A stretch of 44,117 bases of DNA from Candidatus Marivariicella framensis. Lineage in GTDB: Bacteria; Bacteroidota; Bacteroidia; Flavobacteriales; Flavobacteriaceae. The translations under genes were made by a program, and so were the position numbers. Location of the stretch: contig CAJJCT010000033.1 in the NCBI GenBank assembly GCA_905182735.1, positions 1 to 44,117 on the forward strand. Direction: 5' to 3'. The notes below the pieces were generated by a model that saw only the letters and a list, made by a program, of their open reading frames with translations, made no database searches and was not told the origin of the DNA. Of this stretch, positions 43,298 through 44,117 are shown in pieces; position 1 is the first letter of the stretch, and the number at the start of each line of letters is the position of its first letter.

Positions 43298-44117
43298 ATA
43301 TAATTCAATTTCGAAACCTTTATAGAGAAGCTCTTAGCTCTAAGTTAGAATTAAATGAAATTGATTTCATTTACAAAAAGCTTTTAAACTCTTTTTTTAA
43401 ATTAGAATCAACCGTGGTTGGACTGAATCCACAAATGGATTTATCTTCTAAACAAGAGATGAAATTAAACAATGCCTTATTATTGATTCAGGATGACTGT
43501 CCTTTACAATATGTTATTGGAAACTCGCCATTTTTAGATTTTGAAGTTTATGTTGATCCAAATGTTTTAATACCAAGACCCGAAACTGAGGAGTTGGTTA
43601 ATTGGATTTTGAAATCTTGTAAAAATGGACAAAACATTTTTGATTTATGTACTGGAAGTGGATGCATTGCTTTGGGTTTAAAAAAACACAATCCAACTTT
43701 AAATATTACAGGATTAGATATATCAAAGAAAGCAATTTTAATTGCTGTAAAAAATGCTAAAAAATTAAATTTAGATATTAATTGGATAGTTGAGGATTTA
43801 AAAAAAATTAAATCAGAAAATTCATCTATTGATATTATTGTATCTAACCCTCCTTATATTTACCCTGATGAAAAAAAAAATATGCAACCCAGAGTTCTAA
43901 GTCACGAGCCGCATCTTGCTCTTTTCACTCCAATTAATGACCCGGTTTGTTATTATAGGTATTGTATTGATTTTGCAAAAAAAAGCCTAAGAAAGGGTGG
44001 AAAACTTTTTTTTGAAATAAATCCAAACTATATTAATGATATTGAAAGTTTATTGTCAAATTCAAATTTCTCAAACATTGAAGTTAGAAACGATTTTTTC
44101 AAAAAAAAAAAGAATGT
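43294..44117 (+). CDS. prmC: Release factor glutamine methyltransferase (partial, 3' end off window)
   Basis: PrmC (HemK) methylates the glutamine of the GGQ motif in peptide release factors RF1 and RF2. The N-terminal helical domain is at about 1-85, with PLQYVIGNSPFLDFEVYVDP (70-89). The catalytic domain has LIPRPETEELV (92-102), the SAM loop DLCTGSGCIAL (117-127) and the NPPY motif (185-188) that holds the glutamine. The frame is open to the right edge at residue 274; typical length is about 280-290, so only a short tail is missing. The start ATG at 43294 overlaps the GNAT stop by 4 bases. Identification is secure. Confidence 0.95.
   Translation, partial: MNIIQFRNLYREALSSKLELNEIDFIYKKLLNSFFKLESTVVGLNPQMDLSSKQEMKLNNALLLIQDDCPLQYVIGNSPFLDFEVYVDPNVLIPRPETEELVNWILKSCKNGQNIFDLCTGSGCIALGLKKHNPTLNITGLDISKKAILIAVKNAKKLNLDINWIVEDLKKIKSENSSIDIIVSNPPYIYPDEKKNMQPRVLSHEPHLALFTPINDPVCYYRYCIDFAKKSLRKGGKLFFEINPNYINDIESLLSNSNFSNIEVRNDFFKKKKN

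Noticed and set aside
1-44117. CRISPR arrays, insertion sequences, prophage genes, tRNA or rRNA genes
   Set aside because: I found no spaced repeats, transposase or phage-like frames, and no tRNA cloverleaf or rRNA in the short intergenic gaps.

Overview
The window is a stretch of an AT-rich, very compact bacterial chromosome, almost certainly from a marine-type member of the Flavobacteriia (Bacteroidota). The reasons are the gene families (833-aa outer-membrane receptor with a CarboxypepD-like N-terminal domain, short LeuA plus a second LeuA-like synthase, cyclophilin-FKBP fusion, eukaryote-type NADP isocitrate dehydrogenase, 60-residue flavobacterial membrane proteins), the repeated TAnnTTTG promoter element typical of this phylum in intergenic gaps, weak ribosome-binding sites, and gene orders familiar from flavobacteria (recQ/kdsD-tatC-lptB, dapF-GNAT-mltG, ribD/GNAT-prmC). 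It is core chromosome: I see no phage, insertion sequence, CRISPR array, tRNA or rRNA.

Layout. 1-4763 (minus): an envelope operon kdsD-tatC-lptB-GNAT-glmS with gaps of at most 4 bases; glmS runs off the left edge. 4851-8379 (plus): recQ, the cyclophilin-FKBP protein, a CsaA-like tRNA-binding protein. 8385-14150 (minus): leucine operon leuA-leuC-leuD-second synthase-leuB. 14294-15865 (plus): a conserved helical protein of unknown function, overlapping tail to tail with the panB-pseudouridine synthase pair (minus). 17479-22798 (plus): dnaK with its terminator, a thioesterase, a CPBP protease, a 59-aa membrane protein and ettA. 22795-27436 (minus): a GNAT, fumC and the outer-membrane receptor, with a second 59-aa membrane protein on plus at 24750. 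27503-31088 (minus): thrS-infC-rpmI-rplT, terminator, then an ArsC-like protein. 31147-36180 (minus): murQ plus a small membrane protein, icd, trmD, rplS, degP. 36269-38558 (plus): dapF-GNAT-mltG. 38555-41145 (minus): an RsmI-type methyltransferase, a decayed low-molecular-weight tyrosine phosphatase, dnaA. 41336-44117: thioesterase (plus), ribD (minus), GNAT and prmC (plus, cut by the right edge).

How the genes work together. Much of the window serves the envelope: GlmS makes GlcN-6-P, KdsD the Kdo precursor, LptB powers LPS export, DapF makes meso-DAP, MltG trims glycan strands and MurQ recycles MurNAc-6-P. A second theme is translation and its control (ThrS, IF3, L35, L20, L19, TrmD, EttA, PrmC, RsmI-like).

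I do not see a clearly new multi-gene system. The observations most worth checking are: a GNAT resembling eukaryotic GlcN-6-P acetyltransferase (Gna1) lying 1 base upstream of glmS; an infC whose only suitable start is AUA; a RecQ in which all four zinc-ligand cysteines are absent; a multiply broken tyrosine phosphatase next to dnaA; and structured leaders before rplS and rplT.
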